NCBI GenBank assembly: GCA_003153855.1 | Contig: PMBM01000064.1 | Coordinates: 18,098 to 24,865 of the forward strand | Reading direction: 5' to 3' | Length of the DNA stretch: 6,768 nucleotides | Source: Propionibacteriaceae bacterium | Lineage (GTDB): Bacteria > Actinomycetota > Actinomycetes > Propionibacteriales > Propionibacteriaceae | Part shown: positions 1-5,684 of the stretch, piece after piece | How the letters are laid out: each line of letters opens with the position of its first letter | How positions within the stretch are numbered: position 1 is the first letter of the stretch | Program-made: the position numbers and the translations under genes | Notes under the pieces: model-generated | What the model saw: the letters and a program-made list of their open reading frames with translations, nothing else | Databases searched by the model: none | What the model was told of the DNA's origin: nothing

Positions 1-807
1 CCGCTCGGCCTCAACCTCGAGGGTGCGAAGCAGATCCTCGACGAGGCGAAGGCGCACGGCGTGGTCGTGGGCTGCGCGCCCGACACGGTGTTCGGCCCCG
101 GCTTCCAGACGGTCCTGCGCAAGATCCGCGGCGGCGAGATCGGCACCCCGATGGGCGCCGTCGCGATCATGCAGCAGCCAGGCCCGGACCTGTGGCACCC
201 CGGACCGGAGTTCCTGTTCCAGGTCGGCGCAGGCCCGACGCTCGACATCGGCCCGTACTACTTCACGGCGCTGGTCCTCGCCCTCGGCCCGGTCGTCAGC
301 GTGACGGCCGGCGGCGGCAAGGCGCGCGAGGTCCGCGAGGTCATGTCCGGCCCTAAGGCGGGCACGAAGTTCGACGTCGAGGTCCCGACGACGATCCGCG
401 CGCTCCTTCGCCACGAGTCCGGCGCCACGTCGCTGGTCCTGCTGACGTTCGACTCCGGCCTCAACCGGCACGGCTTCCTGGAGTTCCAGGGCACCGACGG
501 CGTCATCGTCTCTCCGGATCCGAACTTCCACCACGGCACCGTCGTCACCCACAAGGCCGGCAAGGTCGTCGAGGAGCTCGTGGTCCCCGAGGCCGGCATG
601 GGTCGCGGCATCGGCCTCGTGGACATGGTCCGGTCGATCAAGGCTGGTACGCGTCCGCGCGCCCAGGCCGACCTCGCCTACCACGTCCTCGAGATCATGT
701 TGTCGGTTGAGAAGGCGGTCGAGTCGAATGAGACCATCACCATGACGTCGACAGCCCCCGAGATCGACCCGATTCCGGCAGACTGGTCACCGCTCACGGC
801 TGACTGA
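1..807 (+). CDS. Gfo/Idh/MocA family oxidoreductase, C-terminal part (5' end outside window)
   Basis: An open frame runs from base 1 to the TGA at 805-807 (268 visible codons), so the N-terminal Rossmann NAD(P)-binding half is missing. The first visible residues, PLGLNLEGAKQIL, look like the stretch right after the family's catalytic EKP motif. An internal ATG or GTG is therefore unlikely to be the true start. The visible part is the alpha/beta substrate-binding domain: PDTVFGPGFQ near residue 28, RGGEIGTP near 43, WHPGPEF near 65, and the core GAGPTLDIGPYY at 76-87. Known for the family: these enzymes oxidise or reduce sugars, inositols and related alcohols in the cytoplasm with NAD(P). In most members the DxGxH motif supplies a catalytic His. 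Here that position is Tyr (visible residue 86), as in glucose-fructose oxidoreductase and dihydrodiol dehydrogenase. Its place ahead of a TIM-barrel isomerase and a second oxidoreductase suggests sugar or polyol catabolism (inference). Family assignment is firm; the substrate is unknown. Confidence 0.92.
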   Translation, partial: PLGLNLEGAKQILDEAKAHGVVVGCAPDTVFGPGFQTVLRKIRGGEIGTPMGAVAIMQQPGPDLWHPGPEFLFQVGAGPTLDIGPYYFTALVLALGPVVSVTAGGGKAREVREVMSGPKAGTKFDVEVPTTIRALLRHESGATSLVLLTFDSGLNRHGFLEFQGTDGVIVSPDPNFHHGTVVTHKAGKVVEELVVPEAGMGRGIGLVDMVRSIKAGTRPRAQADLAYHVLEIMLSVEKAVESNETITMTSTAPEIDPIPADWSPLTAD

Positions 808-821
808 CAAACACACACATC

Positions 822-860
822 GACCGGTGGCGCCGAGGCCTGGTCTCGGCGCCACTGGTC
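822..860 (+). terminator. Long intercistronic hairpin (partial terminator, RNA-stability element or attenuator)
   Basis: Arms 822-837 (gaccggtggcgccgag) and 845-860 (ctcggcgccactggtc) are complementary over 16 pairs with one G-U wobble, around a 7-base loop at 838-844. The hairpin begins 14 bases after the upstream stop codon. It ends 15 bases before the next ATG, just before that gene's Shine-Dalgarno stretch at about 865-874. No T-run follows, so it is not a classical intrinsic terminator, although actinobacterial terminators often lack one. It could reduce read-through, protect the upstream transcript from 3' exonucleases, or influence translation of the next gene. The structure is seen directly; the role is inferred. 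Confidence 0.6.
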
Positions 861-875
861 TGCCCAGGGGGAAGA

Positions 876-1826
876 ATGAAGCTCGGAATGTTCACGGCAG
901 CGCTGCCGATGTGGTCGCTCGACCGGATCGCGGAGTACGCGTCGGGGCAGGGCTACCGGTGCATCGAGGTGGCGTGCTGGCCGATGGTCGAGGGTCGCCC
1001 GTTCCAGTCGGCCCACCTGCCGATCGCCACGTGGTCCGGCATGCACGTCCATGCGACCAAGGCCCTGCTGGAGCGCACCGGGATCGAGATCTCGTCGCTC
1101 GCCTTTTACGAGAACAACCTCATCGGCGACCTCGATCGCCGCCAGGAGATCCGTACGCACCTCAAGGGCGTCATCGACGCGGCGGAGTCGCTCGACATCG
1201 GTCTCGTCGGCACCTTCATCGGCCGGGACGTACGGAAGTCGGTCGTGGAGAACATGGCCGAGGCGGAGCGCATCTTCCCGGAGCTGGTCGACTACGCCGG
1301 CGAGCGCGGGGTCAAGCTCATGATCGAGAACTGCGTCATGGAGGGCTGGCACCCCGACGGCTACCCGGGCAACATCGCGTACTCCCCGGAGCTCTGGGAG
1401 TGGATGACGACGAAGCTCGGCCTGTACCTCAACTGGGACCCGTCCCACCTCCAGTGGATCGGCATCGACCCGATCGAGACGATCCGTCCGTTCGCGCAGT
1501 ACATCGTCCACGCGCAGGCGAAGGACGTGGAGCTGTTCGAGACGGCGCGCAACCAGTACGGGTTCTACGGCCTGGTCCAGAAGGGCGACCGGCCCTGGGA
1601 CATGGGCTGGTGGCGCTATCGCGTCCCGGGCCGCGGCGCCGTCGACTGGGCGCACATCGTCGACCGGCTGGACGAGGTCGGCTTCACCGGCACCCTGTCC
1701 GTCGAGCACGAGGACCCGGTGTGGGGCGGCACCCCGGAGAAGGTCGTCGAGGGGCTGAACATCGCCCACCGGACCCTGAGCCCGCTCATCAGCAACACCC
1801 CGTTCCACGCCGCCGCAACCGTCTGA
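876..1826 (+). CDS. Sugar phosphate isomerase/epimerase-like TIM-barrel protein (xylose isomerase-like / AP endonuclease family 2 fold)
   Basis: This complete 316-residue protein starts at ATG 876, behind a purine-rich Shine-Dalgarno stretch (aggggga) ending a few bases upstream. The N-terminus MKLGMFTAALPMWSLDRIAEYA followed by GYRCIEVACWP is the first beta-alpha unit typical of IolE, tagatose epimerase and hydroxypyruvate isomerase relatives. Likely divalent metal ligands sit at the expected strand ends: Glu151 (MIENCV), Asp188 (NWDPSHL, with His191 nearby), His212 (IVHAQAKD) and Glu277 (SVEHED). Known for the family: a Mn, Co or Mg ion catalyses keto/aldose isomerisation, C-3 epimerisation, inosose dehydration or beta-elimination of 3-keto-glycosides. 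It sits between two dehydrogenase-type genes, with 24 bases to the next one. It therefore probably acts on the keto product of one of them (inference). No signal peptide is seen, so it is cytoplasmic. The fold is firm; the exact reaction cannot be assigned. Confidence 0.92.
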   Translation: MKLGMFTAALPMWSLDRIAEYASGQGYRCIEVACWPMVEGRPFQSAHLPIATWSGMHVHATKALLERTGIEISSLAFYENNLIGDLDRRQEIRTHLKGVIDAAESLDIGLVGTFIGRDVRKSVVENMAEAERIFPELVDYAGERGVKLMIENCVMEGWHPDGYPGNIAYSPELWEWMTTKLGLYLNWDPSHLQWIGIDPIETIRPFAQYIVHAQAKDVELFETARNQYGFYGLVQKGDRPWDMGWWRYRVPGRGAVDWAHIVDRLDEVGFTGTLSVEHEDPVWGGTPEKVVEGLNIAHRTLSPLISNTPFHAAATV

Positions 1827-1850
1827 CCTCTCACACAAAGGACACGAACC

Positions 1851-2966
1851 ATGACGAAACTTCGGGTCGGCATCGTCGGCCTCGGCTTCATCGCGACCGG
1901 CAAGCACCTGCCCGGCCTCGCGGCGCACTCCGACCTGGCCGAGGTCGTCGGCTTCTGCGACTTCGAGATCGACAAGGCGGAGACGGCGAAGGACCTGTAC
2001 GGATCGGCCGACGCGTACACGACGACCGACTACACCCAGCTGCTCGCCGACCCGAGCATCGACGTCATCCACGTCTGTACGTGGAACGTCAGTCACGCCG
2101 AGATCGCGTGCGCGGCGCTGGAGGCCGGCAAGCACGTGCTGTGCGAGAAGCCGATGGCGATCACCGGCTCCGACGCGCGCCGCATGGTCGAGACTGCGGC
2201 TCGGACCGGCAAGAAGCTGTCCGTCGGCTTCCAGAACCGCTTCCGTCCCGAGAACCAGTTCCTGGCCAAGGCCATCGCCGAAGGCCGGCTCGGCGAGATC
2301 TACGCCGCCACGGCCCATGCCGTACGCCGTCGTGGCGTGCCCACGTGGGGCGTCTTCACCGACAAGGAGAAGCAGGGCGGCGGCCCGCTCATCGACCTCG
2401 GCGGCCACGCGATCGACCTGGCCCTGTGGTACATGGACAACTACGAGGTGGCCTCGGTCACCGGCGTCGTGAACCACAAGCTCGGTGACAGGCCCGAGGG
2501 CAACATGATGGGTCTGTGGGACCCCGCCACGTACACGGTCGAGGACTCGGCGTTCGGCTTCGTGAGGTTCACCAACGGAGCGTCGCTGTACGTGGAGTCG
2601 TCCTGGGCGCTCAACGTCGCGGACTCTCGCGAGGCGTGCGTGACGCTGTGCGGCACCGAGGGTGGCGCGGACACCGTACAGATCGCAGGTTCTCAGAACC
2701 TCAAGGTGACGCTCAACAACGTGCAGGGCGGCGGCCTCGTGAAGACCTCACCGGAGGTCGGAGCGGTCGTCTTCAGCCCGGGCAAGCCCCCGCTGTCCGG
2801 CATGGACCAGGCGGCGGTCGACGAGGCCGGGTCGTGGCTCACGGCCATCCTCACCGACGGCGAGCCGCTCGTCACCGGGCACCAGGCGTGCGTCGTCACC
2901 GAGATCCTCGACGCGATCTACACCTCCGCCGCCACCGGCAAGCCGGTGTACTTCAACGAGGTCTGA
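1851..2966 (+). CDS. Gfo/Idh/MocA family NAD(P)-dependent oxidoreductase
   Basis: This complete 371-residue protein starts at ATG 1851, with the Shine-Dalgarno aaagga at 1837-1842, eight bases upstream. The Rossmann fold opens with RVGIVGLGFIA; Gly10, Gly12 and Ala15 form the dinucleotide loop. Asp37 ends the second strand (GFCDFE), which favours NAD over NADP (inference). The catalytic motif CEKP is at 98-101, and GGGPLIDLGGHAIDL at 177-190 carries the likely catalytic His186. The segment RRRGVPTWGVFTDKEKQGG before it is characteristic of one subfamily often found beside xylose isomerase-like genes (from memory, not searched). Length is normal for the family. It follows the TIM-barrel gene by 24 bases with no terminator between them, so the two are very likely co-transcribed. 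Role inferred: dehydrogenation of a sugar, inositol or glycoside hydroxyl, or the reverse reduction, in the cytoplasm. The substrate is not determinable here. Confidence 0.94.
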   Translation: MTKLRVGIVGLGFIATGKHLPGLAAHSDLAEVVGFCDFEIDKAETAKDLYGSADAYTTTDYTQLLADPSIDVIHVCTWNVSHAEIACAALEAGKHVLCEKPMAITGSDARRMVETAARTGKKLSVGFQNRFRPENQFLAKAIAEGRLGEIYAATAHAVRRRGVPTWGVFTDKEKQGGGPLIDLGGHAIDLALWYMDNYEVASVTGVVNHKLGDRPEGNMMGLWDPATYTVEDSAFGFVRFTNGASLYVESSWALNVADSREACVTLCGTEGGADTVQIAGSQNLKVTLNNVQGGGLVKTSPEVGAVVFSPGKPPLSGMDQAAVDEAGSWLTAILTDGEPLVTGHQACVVTEILDAIYTSAATGKPVYFNEV

Positions 2967-2973
2967 GCCCCGA

Positions 2974-3027
2974 AGCCACGAGGGCCCCGCAGGCATGAGG
3001 TCTGCGGGGCCGACATGCGTCGTGGCT
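2974..3027. terminator. Nested inverted repeat, probable bidirectional terminator between convergent genes
   Basis: An inner stem pairs 2983-2992 (ggccccgcag) with 3002-3011 (ctgcggggcc), ten perfect G+C-rich pairs around a 9-base loop. An outer stem pairs 2974-2981 (agccacga) with 3020-3027 (tcgtggct), eight perfect pairs. The element begins eight bases after the plus-strand stop and ends on the first base of the minus-strand stop codon, so it occupies nearly the whole convergent gap. Because it is symmetrical it can fold in both transcripts. No T-run flanks either side, which is common in high-GC actinobacteria. Confidence 0.8.
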
Positions 3028-4118
3028 CAGTGGTCCAGGTACGTGTCGATGCCCGACAGGTCGATGACGGTGTTGGTCTCGTGGGACGTACGTGCTGCCT
3101 CGAGGACCCGCATGCACCGTACGACCGACTCGTTCGTGATGGCCTTGGACGCCGTCCCGTCGATCACCGCGAGCACGTTGCGGTAGAAGTCGTTGACGTC
3201 TGTGGCGAGACGCGGCAGCGGCAGCACCTCGACGTTGTCCTGCACCTTGAGCATCTTCGAGTAGTCGATGATCCGGGGCGCCATCGTCTTGGTCATCCCC
3301 TGCCCCGCGACGACGGGCTCGGCGTCCGGCTCGACGTCCTCGACGCGCCGTACGATCTTGCCGTTCATCTGCCAGTCGTCGACCGTGGCGGTGCCGCGCC
3401 TGCCCTTGAGCTGGAACTTCGGCCCGGGCGCGTAGTTGTCCGTCGTGCAGGCCGCAACCGCCTCGACCCCGTTCGCGAACGTGACGTAGATGAAGAAGCC
3501 GTCCTCGACCGGCGCGCCCATCGTGTAGCTGAGCCGCCCGTACACGGTCTTCACCGGCGAGGGGACCATGAGAAGCAGACGGTCGACGAGGTGGACGCCC
3601 CAGTCGAGCACCATGCCGCCGCCACGGGACGGGTCCCGACGCCAGTCGCCGGGGATGCCGCGTGACCCGTCGATGCGGGACTCGATGTAGGTGACGTCGC
3701 CGAGCGACTTCGCGTCGTACAGCTCCTTCATGACGAGGTAGTCCTCGTCCCAGCGGCGGTTCTGGTGGACGATGAACACCTTGCCGGACGCGGCCTCGGC
3801 GGCCGCGACCTCCTGGATCTCGTCGACGCTGAGCATCGCGGGCTTCTCGGTGACGACGTTCTTGCCGGCCGCGAGGGCAGCCAGGGCGATCGCCTTGTGG
3901 ACCTCGTTCGGGGTGCAGATGAAGACGATGTCGACGCTCGGGTCGGCGAGAGCGTCCTCGAGATGCGGGTAGACATGCAGCCCTGCTTCAGTCGCCTCGT
4001 CGCGAGCGATCGGGTCGATGTCGACGACGCCTGCGATCTCCTCGCCGAGAGCGGTCAGCTTCTTGATGTGGGTGAAGCCCATCGTGCCGTAGCCGATGAT
4101 GACGAACCTATGGTGCAT
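3027..4118 (-). CDS. Gfo/Idh/MocA family NAD(P)-dependent oxidoreductase (second complete copy, divergent subfamily)
   Basis: This complete 363-residue protein on the minus strand starts at the ATG read from 4118, with a gagggg Shine-Dalgarno just upstream (minus-strand gaggggattcATG). The nucleotide loop is VIIGYGTMG (Gly9, Gly11, Gly14). Asp33 ends the second strand (GVVDIDP), suggesting NAD preference (inference). The catalytic TEKP is at 90-93, and GGGMVLDWGVHLVDRLL, from about 166, carries the likely catalytic His176. Length is normal for the family. It shares only general family motifs with the 1851-2966 protein, so it is not a recent duplicate and probably acts on a different substrate or step. 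It is convergent with that operon and divergent from the gene at 4297, so it is its own transcription unit in this window. Close relatives by motif include inositol 2-dehydrogenase-like and sugar dehydrogenase-like proteins. The substrate is unknown. Confidence 0.94.
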   Translation of the reverse strand: MHHRFVIIGYGTMGFTHIKKLTALGEEIAGVVDIDPIARDEATEAGLHVYPHLEDALADPSVDIVFICTPNEVHKAIALAALAAGKNVVTEKPAMLSVDEIQEVAAAEAASGKVFIVHQNRRWDEDYLVMKELYDAKSLGDVTYIESRIDGSRGIPGDWRRDPSRGGGMVLDWGVHLVDRLLLMVPSPVKTVYGRLSYTMGAPVEDGFFIYVTFANGVEAVAACTTDNYAPGPKFQLKGRRGTATVDDWQMNGKIVRRVEDVEPDAEPVVAGQGMTKTMAPRIIDYSKMLKVQDNVEVLPLPRLATDVNDFYRNVLAVIDGTASKAITNESVVRCMRVLEAARTSHETNTVIDLSGIDTYLDH

Positions 4119-4166
4119 GAATCCCCTCGTCGGGTAGCGTGCCCGCAGCGGCGCGGGTCGGCGCCA

Positions 4167-4172
4167 AGCCTA
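4167..4172 (-). promoter_or_regulatory. Possible -10 element for the 3027-4118 gene
   Basis: Read on the minus strand this is TAGGCT, which fits the actinobacterial TAnnnT -10 pattern. It would place transcription start about 42 bases upstream of the ATG at 4118. There is no convincing -35 at 17-18 bases. One hexamer match in a 178-base gap is weak evidence. Confidence 0.25.
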
Positions 4173-4234
4173 CGGGCCTCTTCAGGACAGGGCCACGCGG
4201 GACAAAGTCGCTCAAGGCACGTATCAGATGGGTC

Positions 4235-4293
4235 CTCTCGGACTCTATGCATGACGAGAGCTCGCTCTCCCCCGTCAACGATGCAACGGAGAG
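4235..4293 (+). promoter_or_regulatory. Leader with four alternately complementary segments upstream of the 4297 gene
   Basis: Four short segments in the leader are complementary in turn: ctctcg 4235-4240, cgagag 4255-4260, ctctcc 4265-4270 and ggagag 4288-4293. Segment 1 pairs with 2 over six bases and 3 with 4 over six; 2 pairs with 3 over five, around the loop ctcg. Segment 4 is the Shine-Dalgarno of the gene starting at 4297, so pairing 3-4 would hide it while pairing 2-3 would free it. The complementarity is seen directly; a switching role is speculation, and five- or six-base pairings can arise by chance. Confidence 0.25.
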
Positions 4294-4296
4294 ACC

Positions 4297-4893
4297 ATGA
4301 CCAACCTGGTGACAGTTGCCACTCGTCGCTTGGCCCGGCTCGTCGGGCGCGCGCAACCATCCGTACCCTCGCGGGACGCCTCCTTCGTCGGCATCGCCAC
4401 ACTGACGACCAGCCGGCCCGACGTTCGCGGTCCTTTTGCGCGCCCTGTCAGCGCTGACCTGTGCGTCGACGCCAACGGCGGCGTCACCGTGACCTCGGTG
4501 TACGTGGAACCTGTGAAGTTCGGTTCGGTCACGTGCGCCATCACGCTGCTGCCTGGGACGTGGCGCGGGACGTACGCGCAGGGCGAGCTCCAGCTCGTCC
4601 TGGGACTGCACCTCGGCGTGAACGTGCTCCGGGGGGCCGAGGACTCCGACATCACCCTGACCCTGACCACCACCGCGGCACAGGGTGCGGCGAACGGGCC
4701 AGTTGCTGTCGCTGGAATCACTGTCGCCGGCACGGCGATGTTCCAGGGTGGCTACCTCGGTGGCCGCACGGCGACCGTGGTCGTCGATGGCGAGATCGTC
4801 CCGGTGGCTGAGGAGCTCGCAAGCCGGAGGGCTGCCGATGCCCGTCCGAGCAGGACGTTCTCCGCTGCCCGTCCGAGCCGAGCGGTTGCCTGA
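4297..4893 (+). CDS. Hypothetical protein, predicted beta-rich, unrecognised
   Basis: This 198-residue protein starts at ATG 4297 with the Shine-Dalgarno ggagag three bases upstream, slightly close. I do not recognise the family. Residues 1-50 are basic (RRLARLVGR) with no convincing membrane helix or signal peptide. Residues 50-170 alternate hydrophobic and polar residues in a pattern expected for successive beta strands (VSADLCVD, VTVTSVYV, CAITLLPG, ELQLVLGLHLGV, DITLTLTTT, VAVAGITVAGTAMF, TATVVVDGEI). Two cysteines lie at 56 and 80. The tail is Ala/Arg/Ser-rich and holds the block ARPSR twice, nine residues apart. The early codons include more A/T-ending choices (gtt, act, cct, ttt) than the neighbouring genes, which may indicate weaker expression or different ancestry. 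Coding is supported by the start signals and by the absence of a better competing frame. A role cannot be proposed. Confidence 0.72.
   Translation: MTNLVTVATRRLARLVGRAQPSVPSRDASFVGIATLTTSRPDVRGPFARPVSADLCVDANGGVTVTSVYVEPVKFGSVTCAITLLPGTWRGTYAQGELQLVLGLHLGVNVLRGAEDSDITLTLTTTAAQGAANGPVAVAGITVAGTAMFQGGYLGGRTATVVVDGEIVPVAEELASRRAADARPSRTFSAARPSRAVA
4839..4878 (+). repeat. Short direct repeat (13 bp, twice, 27-bp period)
   Basis: The 13-mer tgcccgtccgagc occurs at 4839-4851 and again at 4866-4878. The period of 27 bases is nine codons, so both copies are read in the same frame and encode ARPSR at the C-terminus of the 4297-4893 protein. It looks like a local tandem duplication whose intervening bases have diverged. 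Confidence 0.7.
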
Positions 4894-4897
4894 GAGA

Positions 4898-4925
4898 CGG
4901 GGGTCCCCGGCCGGGCGGCCGCCGG
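4898..4925 (+). terminator. Possible G+C-rich hairpin after the hypothetical gene
   Basis: Just after the stop at 4893, ccggc (4907-4911) pairs with gccgg (4921-4925) around nine bases. A tighter cgggg/ccccg pair (4898-4902 with 4905-4909) overlaps it. Either could serve as a T-less terminator. The stems are short in a very G+C-rich background, so chance is a serious alternative. Confidence 0.3.
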
Positions 4926-4967
4926 TTGGCACGTGCGACGGAAGCTCCCGTGTGAATCGTCGGCAGT

Positions 4968-4980
4968 TACGCTGCGGGCA
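4968..4980 (+). promoter_or_regulatory. Probable leaderless promoter (-10 TACGCT, start at the ATG)
   Basis: TACGCT at 4968-4973 fits TAnnnT, and six bases later comes A4980 of the ATG. That is the normal distance from a -10 to the transcription start, so the mRNA would begin on the start codon. There is no Shine-Dalgarno in front of this ATG, which agrees. No good -35 hexamer is seen at 17-18 bases, which is common in actinobacteria. Confidence 0.6.
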
Positions 4981-5594
4981 TGGAGTTCACCTGGACTGAC
5001 TCTCTGGCGGCTTTCGAGGCCGCCGCACTGTGGTTCGTGACGACGGCCGCCGAGGTGGGCGACCGCTGGGAGAAGCCGGGGCTGGGCGAGTGGGACGTAC
5101 GCTCCCTGGTCGGGCACACCAGCCGCTCGTTCGTCACGGTCGAGGCGTACCTCGCGAAGCCGCCCGAACAGGTCGACATCGAATCGGCACCGCTGTACTA
5201 CGCGGCGACGCGCTCGATCGCCCGTGGCTCGGGGGTCGCGCAGAGGGGCAGGGACGCGGCGCAGGCGCTGGGTGACGATCCCGCAGCTGCCGTGGCCGAG
5301 CTCGGCTCGCGGGTGACAGCCCTCGTACGGCGCTCCACCGGTGACGAGCTCATGACCACGATCGCCGGGGGGATGCGACTCCGCGACTACCTGCCGACAC
5401 GTACGTTCGAGCTGGTCGTCCACACCTGCGACCTCGCCGTGGCGCTGGGCCTGCCTCCGGCATCTCCCGGGATCGCGGCGCGTCAGGCGATGCAGCTCGT
5501 CACCGAGCTCCTGGTCGACGACGCTCGCATCGGCGAGGCCCTCCTGGCGTTGACCGGCCGAGGCCCCCTCCCGCCCGAGTTCTCGGTGATGTGA
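4980..5594 (+). CDS. Mycothiol-dependent maleylpyruvate isomerase-like (DinB/MDMPI superfamily) protein
   Basis: This complete 204-residue protein starts at ATG 4980. The start is chosen because a -10 element sits at the leaderless distance and the N-terminus matches the family's first helix. Features of the MDMPI N-terminal domain are all present: PGLGEWDVRSLVGHTSRSF (33-51) with His46, and TRTFELVVHTCDLAVALG (140-157) with Glu144 and His148. Together they form the expected His...Glu-x3-His divalent metal site on a four-helix bundle. Known for the superfamily: members use mycothiol, a thiol restricted to actinobacteria, in isomerase, transferase or detoxification reactions. Most actinobacterial paralogues have no proven substrate. 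After the metal site only about 56 residues remain, so the extra C-terminal domain of full-length maleylpyruvate isomerases is largely absent. No aromatic catabolism genes are nearby, so a generic mycothiol S-transferase-like role is as likely as maleylpyruvate isomerisation (inference). Confidence 0.88.
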   Translation: MEFTWTDSLAAFEAAALWFVTTAAEVGDRWEKPGLGEWDVRSLVGHTSRSFVTVEAYLAKPPEQVDIESAPLYYAATRSIARGSGVAQRGRDAAQALGDDPAAAVAELGSRVTALVRRSTGDELMTTIAGGMRLRDYLPTRTFELVVHTCDLAVALGLPPASPGIAARQAMQLVTELLVDDARIGEALLALTGRGPLPPEFSVM

Positions 5595-5598
5595 CCAC

Positions 5599-5617
5599 GC
5601 GTCGAGCGCAGCGACGC
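5599..5617 (+). terminator. Possible short hairpin after the MDMPI-like gene
   Basis: gcgtcg (5599-5604) and cgacgc (5612-5617) form a six-pair stem around a seven-base loop, starting five bases after the stop codon at 5592-5594. A second gcgtcg at 5639-5644 could compete for the same arm. There is no T-run. Position favours a terminator, but the stem is short. Confidence 0.3.
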
Positions 5618-5684
5618 CCCTAGTCACGACGAGCTGGCGCGTCGCGGGCCAAACTGTCCCCGAGCACGCCGCTGCGGGAGTGTA

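Noticed and set aside
808..875. A LacI- or GntR-type operator in the gap holding the hairpin
   Set aside because: The dyad has long G+C-rich arms separated by seven bases and lies inside an operon, which fits an RNA hairpin better than a regulator-binding palindrome.
678..2477. A 599-codon open frame on the minus strand
   Set aside because: It runs antisense across three plus-strand genes with clear family motifs. It is a product of high GC: the reverse complement of G/C-ending codons rarely contains stops. Its translation is an Arg/Val/Asp/Leu-rich sequence with no recognisable domain, and it crosses the gene boundaries and the hairpin at 822-860.
827..2488. A 553-codon plus-strand frame overlapping the isomerase and the second oxidoreductase
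   Set aside because: It is the out-of-frame reading of those genes, very rich in Arg, Gly and Pro, without motifs, and it spans the stop and start of two real genes.
4249..4278. Minus-strand TTGACG (4273-4278) as a -35 for the 3027-4118 gene
   Set aside because: At 17-19 bases spacing there is no TAnnnT -10. The nearest such hexamer, TAGAGT, is too far away.
4108..4932. A 274-codon minus-strand frame covering the hypothetical gene and the divergent intergenic region
   Set aside because: It overlaps the start of the minus-strand oxidoreductase in another frame and has a low-complexity composition. The plus-strand gene at 4297 has a Shine-Dalgarno and a more protein-like sequence, so it is preferred, though the hypothetical gene itself is less certain than its neighbours.
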